NCBI GenBank assembly: GCA_030619415.1
Contig: JAUXBM010000012.1
Location: forward strand, 1 to 13,889
Reading direction: 5' to 3'
Source: Chlorobiota bacterium
Lineage (GTDB): Bacteria > Bacteroidota > Bacteroidia > Bacteroidales > F082
Length of the DNA stretch: 13,889 nucleotides
Positions 7,633 to 13,889 of this stretch are shown in pieces. The position numbers were made by a program, and so were the translations under genes. The notes beneath the pieces are model-generated. The model had not been told where the DNA came from. It saw nothing but the letters and a program-made list of their open reading frames with translations, and did no database searches. Within the stretch, counting starts at the first letter, position 1; every line of letters starts with the position of its first letter.

Positions 7633-8256
7633 TTACATTTTACCGGCAGCATCCAAGGTTGCAACAAAAACTTTGGGGTGGGTTCCGCAACGACAAAAAT
7701 TGCCGCGGGTTGCAGATTTGATATCATCTAAAGTCGGATTGCTATTTTCATCCAAAAGATGTGCTGTACTCATGATCATGCCGGGTGTGCAAAATCCACA
7801 CTGGCTGGCATCGTGTTCAATAAAAGCCTCCTGTACAGGATGAAGTTTGCCATTTTTCGCAATACCTTCGATGGTAGTCACCTCACGGTTTCCAACCTCT
7901 ACAGCCAGTGTCATGCACGACAGCGTTGGTAAATCATCGATCCAAACGGTACAGGCTGAACAGGATCCCCGGTCGCAGCCCACTTTTGTACCGGTGAGTT
8001 GCAATTTAATGCGCAGGGCATCGGCAAGGGTGGTTCGTGGTTCGATGGAAAGTTTCCGCATCTTTCCATTCACTTTCATGCTGATTGTTATTGTGTCGGG
8101 TCCAAGGGTTTTGTTGGTATCCGGTGCCTGTCCGTGAAGACTTAGTACACCTGAACTGGCAATGACCGTTCCGGCAGCAGTAATACCTGCACCTTTCAGG
8201 AAGCCTCTTCGGCTGAAAGAGCCGGTTTGGCGTGGGTTGGATTTTTTTTCTTTCAT
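7633..8256 (-). CDS. Tat-exported 2x[2Fe-2S] subunit of the molybdo-hydroxylase (PaoA-like), 207 aa
   Basis: This small subunit relays electrons from Mo to FAD. The N-terminus has a twin-arginine signal: SRRGFLKG (15-22) followed by a hydrophobic run GITAAGTVIASSGVLSL and probable cleavage near HGQA (41-44). The enzyme is therefore expected in the periplasm, as for E. coli PaoABC. The ferredoxin-like domain has C94, C99, C102 and C114 (GCDRGSCSAC...SC). The helical second domain has C153, C156, C188 and C190 (CGFC...CRC). All eight ligands for two [2Fe-2S] clusters are present. Length fits the family. It is the second gene of the operon, 53 bases after the MocA-like gene and 4 before the catalytic subunit. 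The other two structural subunits lack export signals and would be carried folded through Tat with this one. Confidence 0.92.
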   Translation of the reverse strand: MKEKKSNPRQTGSFSRRGFLKGAGITAAGTVIASSGVLSLHGQAPDTNKTLGPDTITISMKVNGKMRKLSIEPRTTLADALRIKLQLTGTKVGCDRGSCSACTVWIDDLPTLSCMTLAVEVGNREVTTIEGIAKNGKLHPVQEAFIEHDASQCGFCTPGMIMSTAHLLDENSNPTLDDIKSATRGNFCRCGTHPKVFVATLDAAGKM

Positions 8257-8271
8257 ATTTTTCTTGCTAAG

Positions 8272-8291
8272 CCCTGCCCTGAAGGACAGGG
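8272..8291. repeat. Short inverted repeat between the MocA-like and [2Fe-2S] genes
   Basis: CCCTG (8272-8276) pairs with CAGGG (8287-8291), and CC (8278-8279) with GG (8283-8284), after one mismatch. The hairpin lies in the 53-base spacer, in the 5' leader of the [2Fe-2S] gene as transcribed. It lacks a T-run on the minus strand, so a terminator is unlikely. It may modulate mRNA stability or expression ratio within the operon, or be a small dispersed repeat. Confidence 0.35.
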
Positions 8292-8309
8292 TAACTAATA
8301 TTTATTCTT

Positions 8310-8939
8310 CTAATTCTCAGTTTCTACGTCCTTTAGAGCGGGGTATATTTTTTGTAAATCCTCAATCGTATCAATATCAATCTCCCCTTTCGGGAAGGAT
8401 ACTGATCCCAGCATTTCTTTTTTAGCCTTCTTAATAATATATCTTTTAGCTCCATGTTCATCCGGAATATTTAAAAGCTCATTAAAAAGGATTTTGTCGT
8501 AAAGAACCGGCACCCCATATGAGTTATTGTAAACCGATGCGATAATCTTTTTGCCTGTTATCTTGTAAGTGTTTATCAAACCGTCAAACACTTCTTTTGT
8601 AAGATAAGGCTGATCGCAAACGGAAATGATAACTGCATTTAGTTCAGCTTCTTTTTTGATTATTTCTTTTAATCCAAACTTTATCGAGTTACCAATTCCA
8701 TCTTGCCAATTTTTGTTGAAAACAGATTCTACATTACGAGATGAAATAAGTTGTCGGTTTTCTTCTTCATATGCTCCCAAAACCACCAGGGTTTTTTGAA
8801 CCATTGAGTCTAAAGCTTCATTCACAACGTTTTCAAGTATTGTTTTTCCCTGATGGACATATTTCAGCTTGTTACGTCCCATTCGCGAGGAATTCCCGGC
8901 AGCAAGTAATATGATTCCGATATGGGTTTTTCTTGTCAA
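8310..8939 (-). CDS. MocA-like molybdenum cofactor cytidylyltransferase (NTP transferase), 209 aa
   Basis: The enzyme is predicted to join CTP to Mo-molybdopterin, making MCD, the cofactor form used by bacterial xanthine dehydrogenase-family enzymes such as PaoABC. The fold is the MobA-like nucleotidyltransferase: nucleotide loop LAAGNSSRMGRNK (12-24), the segment NWQDGIGNSIKFGL (77-90), the metal-binding SVCDQPYL (106-113), the substrate-side YGVPVLYD (141-148) and DIDTIEDL near the end (188-195). The start is a TTG at 8939: an in-frame TAG lies two codons before it, and the next ATG is inside the nucleotide loop, so TTG is the only sensible start. It is the first gene of the operon, supporting the MocA over the MobA reading. 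It looks more AT-rich than the subunit genes. A GMP-transferring or other NTP-transferase role is less likely. Confidence 0.82.
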   Translation of the reverse strand: MTRKTHIGIILLAAGNSSRMGRNKLKYVHQGKTILENVVNEALDSMVQKTLVVLGAYEEENRQLISSRNVESVFNKNWQDGIGNSIKFGLKEIIKKEAELNAVIISVCDQPYLTKEVFDGLINTYKITGKKIIASVYNNSYGVPVLYDKILFNELLNIPDEHGAKRYIIKKAKKEMLGSVSFPKGEIDIDTIEDLQKIYPALKDVETEN

Positions 8940-8972
8940 GTATTTCTATGGTTGGGGAAAATCGATGCTTAG

Positions 8973-9003
8973 CAAAAGTAAAAAAATAATCACCAGCTAC
9001 AAT
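8973..9003 (-). promoter_or_regulatory. Bacteroidota-type promoter of the molybdo-hydroxylase operon
   Basis: On the minus strand TACTTTTG (8973-8980) matches the -7 consensus TAnnTTTG. A TTG (9000-9002), preceded by AT, stands 19 bases upstream as the -33 element. This is the expected spacing for the primary sigma factor of Bacteroidota. The predicted start is near 8966, giving a leader of about 27 bases before the TTG start codon at 8939. No operator is recognised. Confidence 0.6.
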
Positions 9004-9101
9004 TAGCGATTAGGAGTGTTGTGGTGTATTGATTTTAAAATGAGTTGTATTATGCAAACAGACACGCTTTTTTCATATAATTATTGAATAATTGAAAGGT
9101 A

Positions 9102-9132
9102 TTGCCTCCCTCCCAAATATTGGATATATTTG
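9102..9132 (+). promoter_or_regulatory. Bacteroidota-type promoter of the ECF sigma factor operon
   Basis: TTG (9102-9104), 20 bases, then TATATTTG (9125-9132) gives a good -33/-7 pair. The predicted start is near 9139, with a leader of about 80 bases before the ATG at 9219. It is divergent from the operon promoter at 8973-9003, about 100 bases away. The remainder of the 8940-9218 gap is AT-rich with no other structure I can support. Confidence 0.5.
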
Positions 9133-9218
9133 TAAATTGCCTGACCAAATTGTCCCAGTTCATATAAAGCAGCCAGTTGTTATTGGTTTTGAAACAGTTT
9201 TTAGGATAAGTGAATACA

Positions 9219-9785
9219 ATGCCAACAAACTTGAAAGAAAAAAGTCTTGAAGATTGGGTAAACAAGTATGCTGCTGATATGCTAAGCTGGGCAATCCACA
9301 AAGTATCAAATACTGAGTTGGCGAAAGACCTGGTGCAGGATACTTTTATGGCTGCCTTTGAAAAATTTGATTCCTTCAGGGGTGACAGTTCACCAAAAAC
9401 ATGGCTGCTTTCTATACTTAATTTCAAGATTATTGACCATTACCGGGCAAAAGTTAAGCAGCCTGTAAAACTAGATAGTCAATTGTTTTCAAGTTTCTTT
9501 GATGGAAACGGCGATTGGAATTCATCAAAAAGACCAACGGATTGGCACGAAGATGAAAAACATTTACTGGATGATAACGATTTCCAGATTGTCTTGCACA
9601 AATGCATTGACAACCTACCCGAAATGTGGAATGCTTGTGTAAAACTCAAATACATGATGAGTAAAAAAGGTGAAGAAATTTGTCAGGAGCTTAGCATTAC
9701 GCCTACTAATTTCTGGCAGATTATGCACAGGGCAAAACTTCAGTTGAGGGATTGTATCGAGAATAATTGGAACAGAGAGAATTAG
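9219..9785 (+). CDS. ECF-type RNA polymerase sigma-70 factor, 188 aa
   Basis: The protein has sigma region 2 at about residues 14-80 (ELAKDLVQDTFMAAF for core binding; SPKTWLLSILNFKIIDHYR for -10 recognition) and region 4 at about 125-182 (LPEMWNACVKLKY, then the helix-turn-helix GEEICQELSITPTNFWQIMHRAK). The linker contains GNGDWNSS and PTDWHEDE; tryptophans at these places are typical of a Bacteroidota ECF class that pairs with small zinc anti-sigma proteins. A GTG at 9210 would add MNT, but AGGA at 9203-9206 is too close to it and better spaced for the ATG at 9219, which I chose. The partner gene begins 4 bases after the stop. The regulon is unknown. Confidence 0.88.
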   Translation: MPTNLKEKSLEDWVNKYAADMLSWAIHKVSNTELAKDLVQDTFMAAFEKFDSFRGDSSPKTWLLSILNFKIIDHYRAKVKQPVKLDSQLFSSFFDGNGDWNSSKRPTDWHEDEKHLLDDNDFQIVLHKCIDNLPEMWNACVKLKYMMSKKGEEICQELSITPTNFWQIMHRAKLQLRDCIENNWNREN

Positions 9786-9789
9786 AATC

Positions 9790-10047
9790 ATGAAAAAGAT
9801 CATGCATATTTTGTTTTTGTCGTGTTTGAAAGCGACGGAACTGATCGAGAAGAAACTTCATTTTAAACTCAGCACAAAAAAGAAGTTACAGCTAAAAGTG
9901 CACAAAATGATGTGTGATGCCTGTACAAATTACGAAAAGCAAAATATAATTATTGAGAAATCAATTGCTCATCAGCAAAGCGAAGAGGAGAAAGTTATTG
10001 ACCTGCCAGAATTTAAAAAATCCATTCTTGATAAAATGGCTAAATAA
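9790..10047 (+). CDS. Small zinc-binding anti-sigma-like protein, 85 aa
   Basis: The protein contains HKMMCDAC (38-45), an HxxxCxxC motif as in zinc-binding anti-sigma (ZAS) proteins, plus an upstream SCLKATELIEK (11-21) whose C12 can be the fourth metal ligand. The pattern SC..AT.LIEK ... LqLkvH..MC.aC..Y.kQ is typical of small cytoplasmic proteins encoded next to Bacteroidota ECF sigma factors. It has no convincing transmembrane segment beyond the short MKKIMHILFLSCL start, so signal sensing would be cytoplasmic, perhaps through oxidation or metal exchange at the Cys/His site. Close coupling to the sigma gene (4 bases) supports sigma binding. Its charged C-terminal tail has no recognised motif. 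Confidence 0.78.
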   Translation: MKKIMHILFLSCLKATELIEKKLHFKLSTKKKLQLKVHKMMCDACTNYEKQNIIIEKSIAHQQSEEEKVIDLPEFKKSILDKMAK

Positions 10048-10108
10048 CAAAAGTGCCAAAAGTTAATTCCGGATAAACCTCCTCTTGCCTATCTTCTTAA
10101 TTGGTAAG

Positions 10109-10146
10109 AAGCGCTGTCTGTTTTCAATGAACAGTCGCGCTTTTTT
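10109..10146 (+). terminator. Intrinsic terminator after the sigma/anti-sigma operon
   Basis: AAGCGC (10109-10114) pairs with GCGCTT (10137-10142), and CTGTT (10118-10122) with AACAG (10130-10134), with a small internal loop between. The 3' side runs into TTTTTT. It lies 62 bases after the anti-sigma stop. The downstream gap to 10317 is AT-rich and holds only a weak inverted repeat at 10250-10275. Confidence 0.75.
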
Positions 10147-10249
10147 CATTTGAATTGGTTCCTGACATTCAATTGTTCATCCCAATTTGTTAACGGTATT
10201 TATCTAACACGCAGATTAACTGCATATTAAAAAATATTATTAAAAACTT

Positions 10250-10275
10250 TGTCAGGAGTAAAAATTGTCCCGACA
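10250..10275. promoter_or_regulatory. Weak inverted repeat upstream of the T9SS protein gene
   Basis: TGTC-a-GGA (10250-10257) can pair with TCC-c-GACA (10268-10275) around a 10-base spacer; one mismatch sits in the arm. It lies 43 bases before the ATG at 10318, in the expected leader or promoter region. An AAACTTTG just upstream (10244-10251) is one base off the -7 consensus. It may be a regulator site or leader hairpin, or chance. Confidence 0.25.
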
Positions 10276-10317
10276 GATAGTTAAATCAAAAAAATTACTC
10301 ATTTAAAAATCAGAAAA

Positions 10318-12501
10318 ATGAAAACATTAATTACACTTATTTGGACGTTCTTACTCGCAGGCTCTTTACTTGAAGCGCAGGTAGTAATTACATCAACTGA
10401 CAATTTTTCAACGCGAGATCAGATGTTGCTTGCAAACGAAATTAACGAAAGCGGAGAACCTTTTGCAGAGGCACTGGGTTACGATCTCGATGAACTGGAT
10501 CCGATGGTTATCAATTCACCCGATTCGGTTTCGTACACTTTAGGCATTGAAAATTATGAATATTCCCGGTATCAATTGGGCACAGTAATTTCACGTTCAG
10601 GAATTGGTTTACACATGATGTGGGCGCCGATGATCATGCAAATGGCCGCGATGGAACCTCCCGGTTTTGACGGCTCATTCACAGGAACTCCCAACGGGTT
10701 TAACGAAGATGACGAACTGATGAAAAACATCATGCACTTTGCGATGCTTTCCAATGGAATGGCCCCCATGAACCCCTGGCCTCAGTTTGCCGAATTTGAA
10801 AGCGGCGATCCACATCTTCCTCAGCCTGTCGCTGATGATTTTCAGATGGACTTTTCTTCGCTGCGGTGGGACAGGAGTTTGATGGATAAGACCCTCAACT
10901 TAGGAGCGATGGGCCAAACCTTAATGAAACAATACCTCTGGGCACAGGATATGCTTGGTACTTTTCACGATGGCGATGAAGAGGAAGTTGTCCCTACCGG
11001 TTCAAATTCACCTGATTCAACAGGCAGTCCGCATTTTGATCCCAACAACAACATCTATTATGGTGGCGACAATACCGATGGATTTATCGGACAGGTACTC
11101 ACGGCAGAGGCTATCAATAAAACATTGTTTTTAATCAACTCCCTTGCGTATGATGGAAATGAACTGGGTATGGTCGATCCGGCCACTTATGATCCTGCAA
11201 ATGGTATTATGTATTTTCCACATCGTATTGCCGTAACCGAAAGTTCGGTTGCTGATGGTTTACCGCCTCAGGCTTCTGACCTTTTGGTTACAGATGCATC
11301 GAGCGACTTGTTCGACCAGTTATCTTATCTCTGGGGAACAGTCAGCTTTAAAAACATGATGGATCCTGACAACAACAGTGATGAAGCCCACTGGGCTTTT
11401 CATACTGTATTTGATGGCGACCCTTTTCCTGCACCCATGTCGCAAACCGGAATGCCCGGCCCGTTTGACTTGATGATGGGAACCAGTAAAGTGATTTTTA
11501 TGAACCTGATGGCCATGCATTTTGATATGGCTAACGGAACATTCGTTAATACATCAGGTTTATCAGGCGGTGCTCCCCAGCCGGGTAATGAGATCAGCAC
11601 GGTTAATGCCGGCTATATCACCATGGTGCTGGCAATTATGAAAGAGGAGTTTACAAATACACCGCTGGAACAAATGATACTTGATGCAGTTAATGCACAG
11701 GCTTCATTTCTTATTGCTTCATTAAAGGATCCTTCCGGCGGATTTTACAATGGCTATACACTCAACCAGGGAGCTGACAATAGTGCCAAAACGGCCGTTT
11801 CACAAGCTGCCGCTGCACGTGGTTTATACGCTGCCTATTCGCTCACCGGCAATACCGACTACCTGGATGCCGCCAATGATGCATATGCGTTTTTAATTGA
11901 CAACTATTATGAAGCAGGTCTTATGGCCTTTAAGACAGAATTTGGAAATGACATGGCTACATACACTCCATTCAACTTTGCTGTAATTGCAGGAGGACTT
12001 CGTGAAGCTGCCCTCGTGGGTGGACACACAGAAGCCGCAACTATCTACACCCGCTTCTTTAAGAAAGTAGCCAATGTAATGCAACTTGCCGAATTTGATC
12101 CCTCAGGTGAAACCGGAAATGATTCGGATGGAGATGGAATCCCATACCTTCCCGAACAACCTGACCAACTTGCACCCGTATTTGCAGTCGAAGCCCAGCT
12201 AGATTTCCAGGTTACCGGGCTAAATGATTTTAGTGCACTCAATGAGGCAGACGTAGCCATTTATCCAAACCCTGCCAGCGAAAATGCTACAATTAATATT
12301 GGTATTGAAAGAGCAGCGAATGTTTCGATAGAAGCTGTTGACTTTACCGGGAGAAGGGTACAAACGATTTTGAACCGCCAGTTGCCTGAAGGACAATTCA
12401 GCGCTTCATGGAATGTTCGTGATTTACCGGGCGGCATTTATTTTATCCGCATTACCATAGGAGGTTCCGGTACAATTGCTAAAAAAGTGATCGTCTATTA
12501 A
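10318..12501 (+). CDS. T9SS-secreted methionine-rich protein of unknown function, 727 aa
   Basis: A signal peptide (1-20, likely cut after LEA) and a C-terminal type A sorting domain (~645-727: VAIYPNPASENATINI, SASWNV, LPGGIYFIRI, KKVIVY) show export across the inner membrane, then across the outer membrane by T9SS. The N-terminal half is rich in methionine: 11 Met in residues 100-151 (HMMWAPMIMQMAAM; MKNIMHFAMLSNGMAPM) and 8 in 374-404. Residues ~425-590 are helical with repeated small-residue helices (KTAVSQAAAARGLYAAYSLTG, DYLDAANDAYAFLIDNY, GGLREAALVGG), suggesting an alpha/alpha-toroid like six-hairpin proteins; no catalytic residue can be named. NDSDGDGIPYLPE (601-613) is a calcium-loop-like linker. 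The gene has its own terminator. I do not recognise the core family. Copper binding or oxidant trapping by the Met clusters is only a guess. Confidence 0.85.
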   Translation: MKTLITLIWTFLLAGSLLEAQVVITSTDNFSTRDQMLLANEINESGEPFAEALGYDLDELDPMVINSPDSVSYTLGIENYEYSRYQLGTVISRSGIGLHMMWAPMIMQMAAMEPPGFDGSFTGTPNGFNEDDELMKNIMHFAMLSNGMAPMNPWPQFAEFESGDPHLPQPVADDFQMDFSSLRWDRSLMDKTLNLGAMGQTLMKQYLWAQDMLGTFHDGDEEEVVPTGSNSPDSTGSPHFDPNNNIYYGGDNTDGFIGQVLTAEAINKTLFLINSLAYDGNELGMVDPATYDPANGIMYFPHRIAVTESSVADGLPPQASDLLVTDASSDLFDQLSYLWGTVSFKNMMDPDNNSDEAHWAFHTVFDGDPFPAPMSQTGMPGPFDLMMGTSKVIFMNLMAMHFDMANGTFVNTSGLSGGAPQPGNEISTVNAGYITMVLAIMKEEFTNTPLEQMILDAVNAQASFLIASLKDPSGGFYNGYTLNQGADNSAKTAVSQAAAARGLYAAYSLTGNTDYLDAANDAYAFLIDNYYEAGLMAFKTEFGNDMATYTPFNFAVIAGGLREAALVGGHTEAATIYTRFFKKVANVMQLAEFDPSGETGNDSDGDGIPYLPEQPDQLAPVFAVEAQLDFQVTGLNDFSALNEADVAIYPNPASENATINIGIERAANVSIEAVDFTGRRVQTILNRQLPEGQFSASWNVRDLPGGIYFIRITIGGSGTIAKKVIVY

Positions 12502-12600
12502 TAGAAATCATGAAAACTTGCAACTCACTTATATTAAACCAGAATAAGAATCAGGATTTACATGACTGGGTTGACATCAACATATAGAGGAAATCTCTCC

Positions 12601-12636
12601 AAACTCACAGGGCACTCGCCCCGTGAGTTTTTTTTT
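12601..12636 (+). terminator. Intrinsic terminator after the T9SS protein gene
   Basis: AAACTCAC (12601-12608) pairs with GTGAGTTT (12623-12630). After one A:C mismatch, GGGC (12610-12613) pairs with GCCC (12618-12621) around a 4-base loop. A run of T continues to 12636. This is the strongest hairpin in the window and separates the T9SS gene from the NADH dehydrogenase gene, which starts 30 bases later. Confidence 0.85.
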
Positions 12637-12666
12637 CATACAATCAAAACATAAATATCCGAAGTT

Positions 12667-13889
12667 GTGAATCAAAAACACTACATCCCAAACATCCCCG
12701 AAACCGACAAAAAAAGAGTTGTGATCGTCGGAGGTGGTTTTGCGGACCTTAAACTTTTACGCAAAATAATCCGGAAGGGTTTTCAGATTATCATGATCGA
12801 TAAAAATAATTTTCACCAGTTTCAACCCTTGCTTTACCAGGTTGCAACAGCAGGTTTGGAGCCAAGTGCCATTTCATTTCCAGTCAGGAAAATCCTTCAA
12901 AAAGAAAAACAAATTCATTTCCGGATTGCAGAAGTTTTCGAGATACATGCTGATGAAAAGGAAATATCAACCAGTGTTGGCTTTTTGAAATATGATTACC
13001 TCGTACTGGCCATGGGTGCAAATACGAATTTTTTCGGCCAGGAAAATATTGAGCGGCATGCGCTTTCCATGAAGACAGCCTCCGATGCCATTTTAATCCG
13101 CAATACCATTCTCGAAAATTTTGAAATGGCTTTACTTGAGACTGACAAACAAAAAATAGGTGAATACCTGAATATTATTTTGGTTGGTGGCGGTCCAACC
13201 GGTGTGGAACTGGCCGGTGCTTTGGCAGAAATGAAAAAATACATTTTCTCCAAGGATTATCCCGAACTGGATTTGTCGAAAATGAGGATTGTTATTTACG
13301 AAGCCTCGTCAAAATTATTGGGGGTCATGTCATCCGGGTCATCAAAAAAAGCTATGGATTACCTGACAAAACTTGGCGTTGAGGTTTGCCTTAATACAAG
13401 GGTCATTGATTTTAACGGTTCATGTCTGCAATTATCTGATGGAAGTATTGTCCCCTCAAAAACCGTTATTTGGGCTGCCGGTATCAAAGCCAATGCAATT
13501 GCAGGCTTTTCTGCCGAAAACTTTGACCGCGGAAACCGCATTCGTGTTGACCGTTTTAACGCGGTGACCGACTATACTGACATTTTTGCATTGGGTGATT
13601 TGTGCCTGATGGAAACCCCGAAGTATCCAAACGGGCATCCACAGGTGGCACAGGTGGCCATTCAGCAAGCCAAGCTTTTAGGAAGCAACTTAATCAAACT
13701 AAAATCGACTGCGATGCAAGAAGAATTTGAATATACCGACAAAGGTTCAATGGCTACCATCGGGCGAAACCTCGCTGTGGCTGATCTGCCATTTGGTAAA
13801 CTGCACGGTTTCTTTGCCTGGGCTTTGTGGTCTTTTGTTCATCTTTTTATGATTGTTGGTGTGAAGAACCGCCTATCCATTTTTATGAA
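12667..13889 (+). CDS. Type II NADH dehydrogenase (NDH-2) / NAD(P)-FAD oxidoreductase, 3' end outside window
   Basis: The start is a GTG at 12667 (MNQKHYIPNIPETDKKRV); the frame is open to the right edge, about 407 residues. NDH-2 passes electrons from NADH through FAD to quinone without pumping protons, bound to the inner face of the membrane. The first Rossmann motif reads VVIVGGGFADL (19-28). The second, NAD-binding one, ILVGGGPTGVELAGALAE, is canonical. Other family marks are NFHQFQPLLYQVATAGL, the ALGDLCLME segment (usually xxGD for FAD), HPQVAQVAIQQAKLLG and YTDKGSMATIGRNLAVADLPFGKLHGFFAWALWSFVHL near the C-terminus, which begins the membrane-associated part. The odd point is Asp27 in place of the third glycine of GxGxxG in the FAD-binding motif. 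The promoter is not evident in the 30 bases after the terminator. Confidence 0.88.
   Translation, partial: MNQKHYIPNIPETDKKRVVIVGGGFADLKLLRKIIRKGFQIIMIDKNNFHQFQPLLYQVATAGLEPSAISFPVRKILQKEKQIHFRIAEVFEIHADEKEISTSVGFLKYDYLVLAMGANTNFFGQENIERHALSMKTASDAILIRNTILENFEMALLETDKQKIGEYLNIILVGGGPTGVELAGALAEMKKYIFSKDYPELDLSKMRIVIYEASSKLLGVMSSGSSKKAMDYLTKLGVEVCLNTRVIDFNGSCLQLSDGSIVPSKTVIWAAGIKANAIAGFSAENFDRGNRIRVDRFNAVTDYTDIFALGDLCLMETPKYPNGHPQVAQVAIQQAKLLGSNLIKLKSTAMQEEFEYTDKGSMATIGRNLAVADLPFGKLHGFFAWALWSFVHLFMIVGVKNRLSIFM

Noticed and set aside
8934..8939. TTGACA on the minus strand, resembling a -35 box
   Set aside because: It is the start codon plus next codon of the MocA-like gene; the phylum uses -33/-7 elements, and a proper pair is found upstream.
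9050..9427. 125-codon minus-strand open frame across the sigma gene start
   Set aside because: It overlaps the sigma gene antisense and covers the predicted sigma promoter; no domain or promoter supports it.
12510..12587. 25-codon frame (MKTCNSLILNQNKNQ...) after the T9SS gene
   Set aside because: Very short, no ribosome site, and located between a stop codon and that gene's terminator; likely 3' UTR.
1..13889. CRISPR array, tRNA or rRNA gene, insertion sequence, prophage, toxin-antitoxin pair
   Set aside because: No direct repeat/spacer pattern, cloverleaf, rRNA stretch, transposase or matching gene pair was seen on either strand.

Overview
The window reads as a chromosomal segment of a Bacteroidota bacterium. 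The evidence is a secreted protein with a C-terminal type IX secretion (T9SS) sorting domain, an ECF sigma factor of the Bacteroidota type paired with a small HxxxCxxC zinc anti-sigma-like protein, TTG-N19/20-TAnnTTTG promoters, and weak Shine-Dalgarno signals. No rRNA, tRNA, CRISPR array, transposase or phage gene is visible. The genus cannot be fixed from the sequence alone.

Layout, left to right. Bases 2-292 are the C-terminal part of a small c-type haem-binding protein (CLPCH). Bases 410-3661 encode a large secreted beta-propeller protein with many Asp-box (BNR/sortilin-like) repeats. On the minus strand follow two small genes: a 34-residue lysine-rich protein (3712-3816), found by reading the strand directly, and a 72-residue protein with four cysteines (3886-4104). 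Bases 4105-4255 are non-coding and hold a REP-like palindrome and a degenerate 8-bp tandem repeat.

Bases 4256-8939 form a four-gene minus-strand operon, transcribed from about 8966 leftwards: a MocA-like molybdenum cofactor cytidylyltransferase, a Tat-exported 2x[2Fe-2S] subunit, a molybdopterin-binding catalytic subunit, and an FAD subunit with an extra cysteine segment. Together they encode a periplasmic molybdo-hydroxylase of the xanthine dehydrogenase family, most like the E. coli PaoABC aldehyde oxidoreductase, plus the enzyme that makes its MCD cofactor. Substrate oxidised at Mo would pass electrons through the two [2Fe-2S] clusters to FAD. The XdhC/PaoD-type insertion chaperone is not in the window.

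Divergent from this operon are an ECF sigma factor (9219-9785) and its putative zinc anti-sigma partner (9790-10047), closed by a clear terminator. Next comes a 727-residue, methionine-rich T9SS-secreted protein of unknown function (10318-12501), also closed by a strong terminator. The window ends inside a type II NADH dehydrogenase (12667 onward). Its first dinucleotide-binding motif has Asp where the last glycine of GxGxxG should be.

The themes are envelope redox chemistry (haem protein, molybdo-hydroxylase, NDH-2) and secreted proteins. A functional link between the separate transcription units is inference. The least described items are the two small minus-strand proteins, the methionine-rich T9SS protein and the repeat-bearing gap at 4105-4255.
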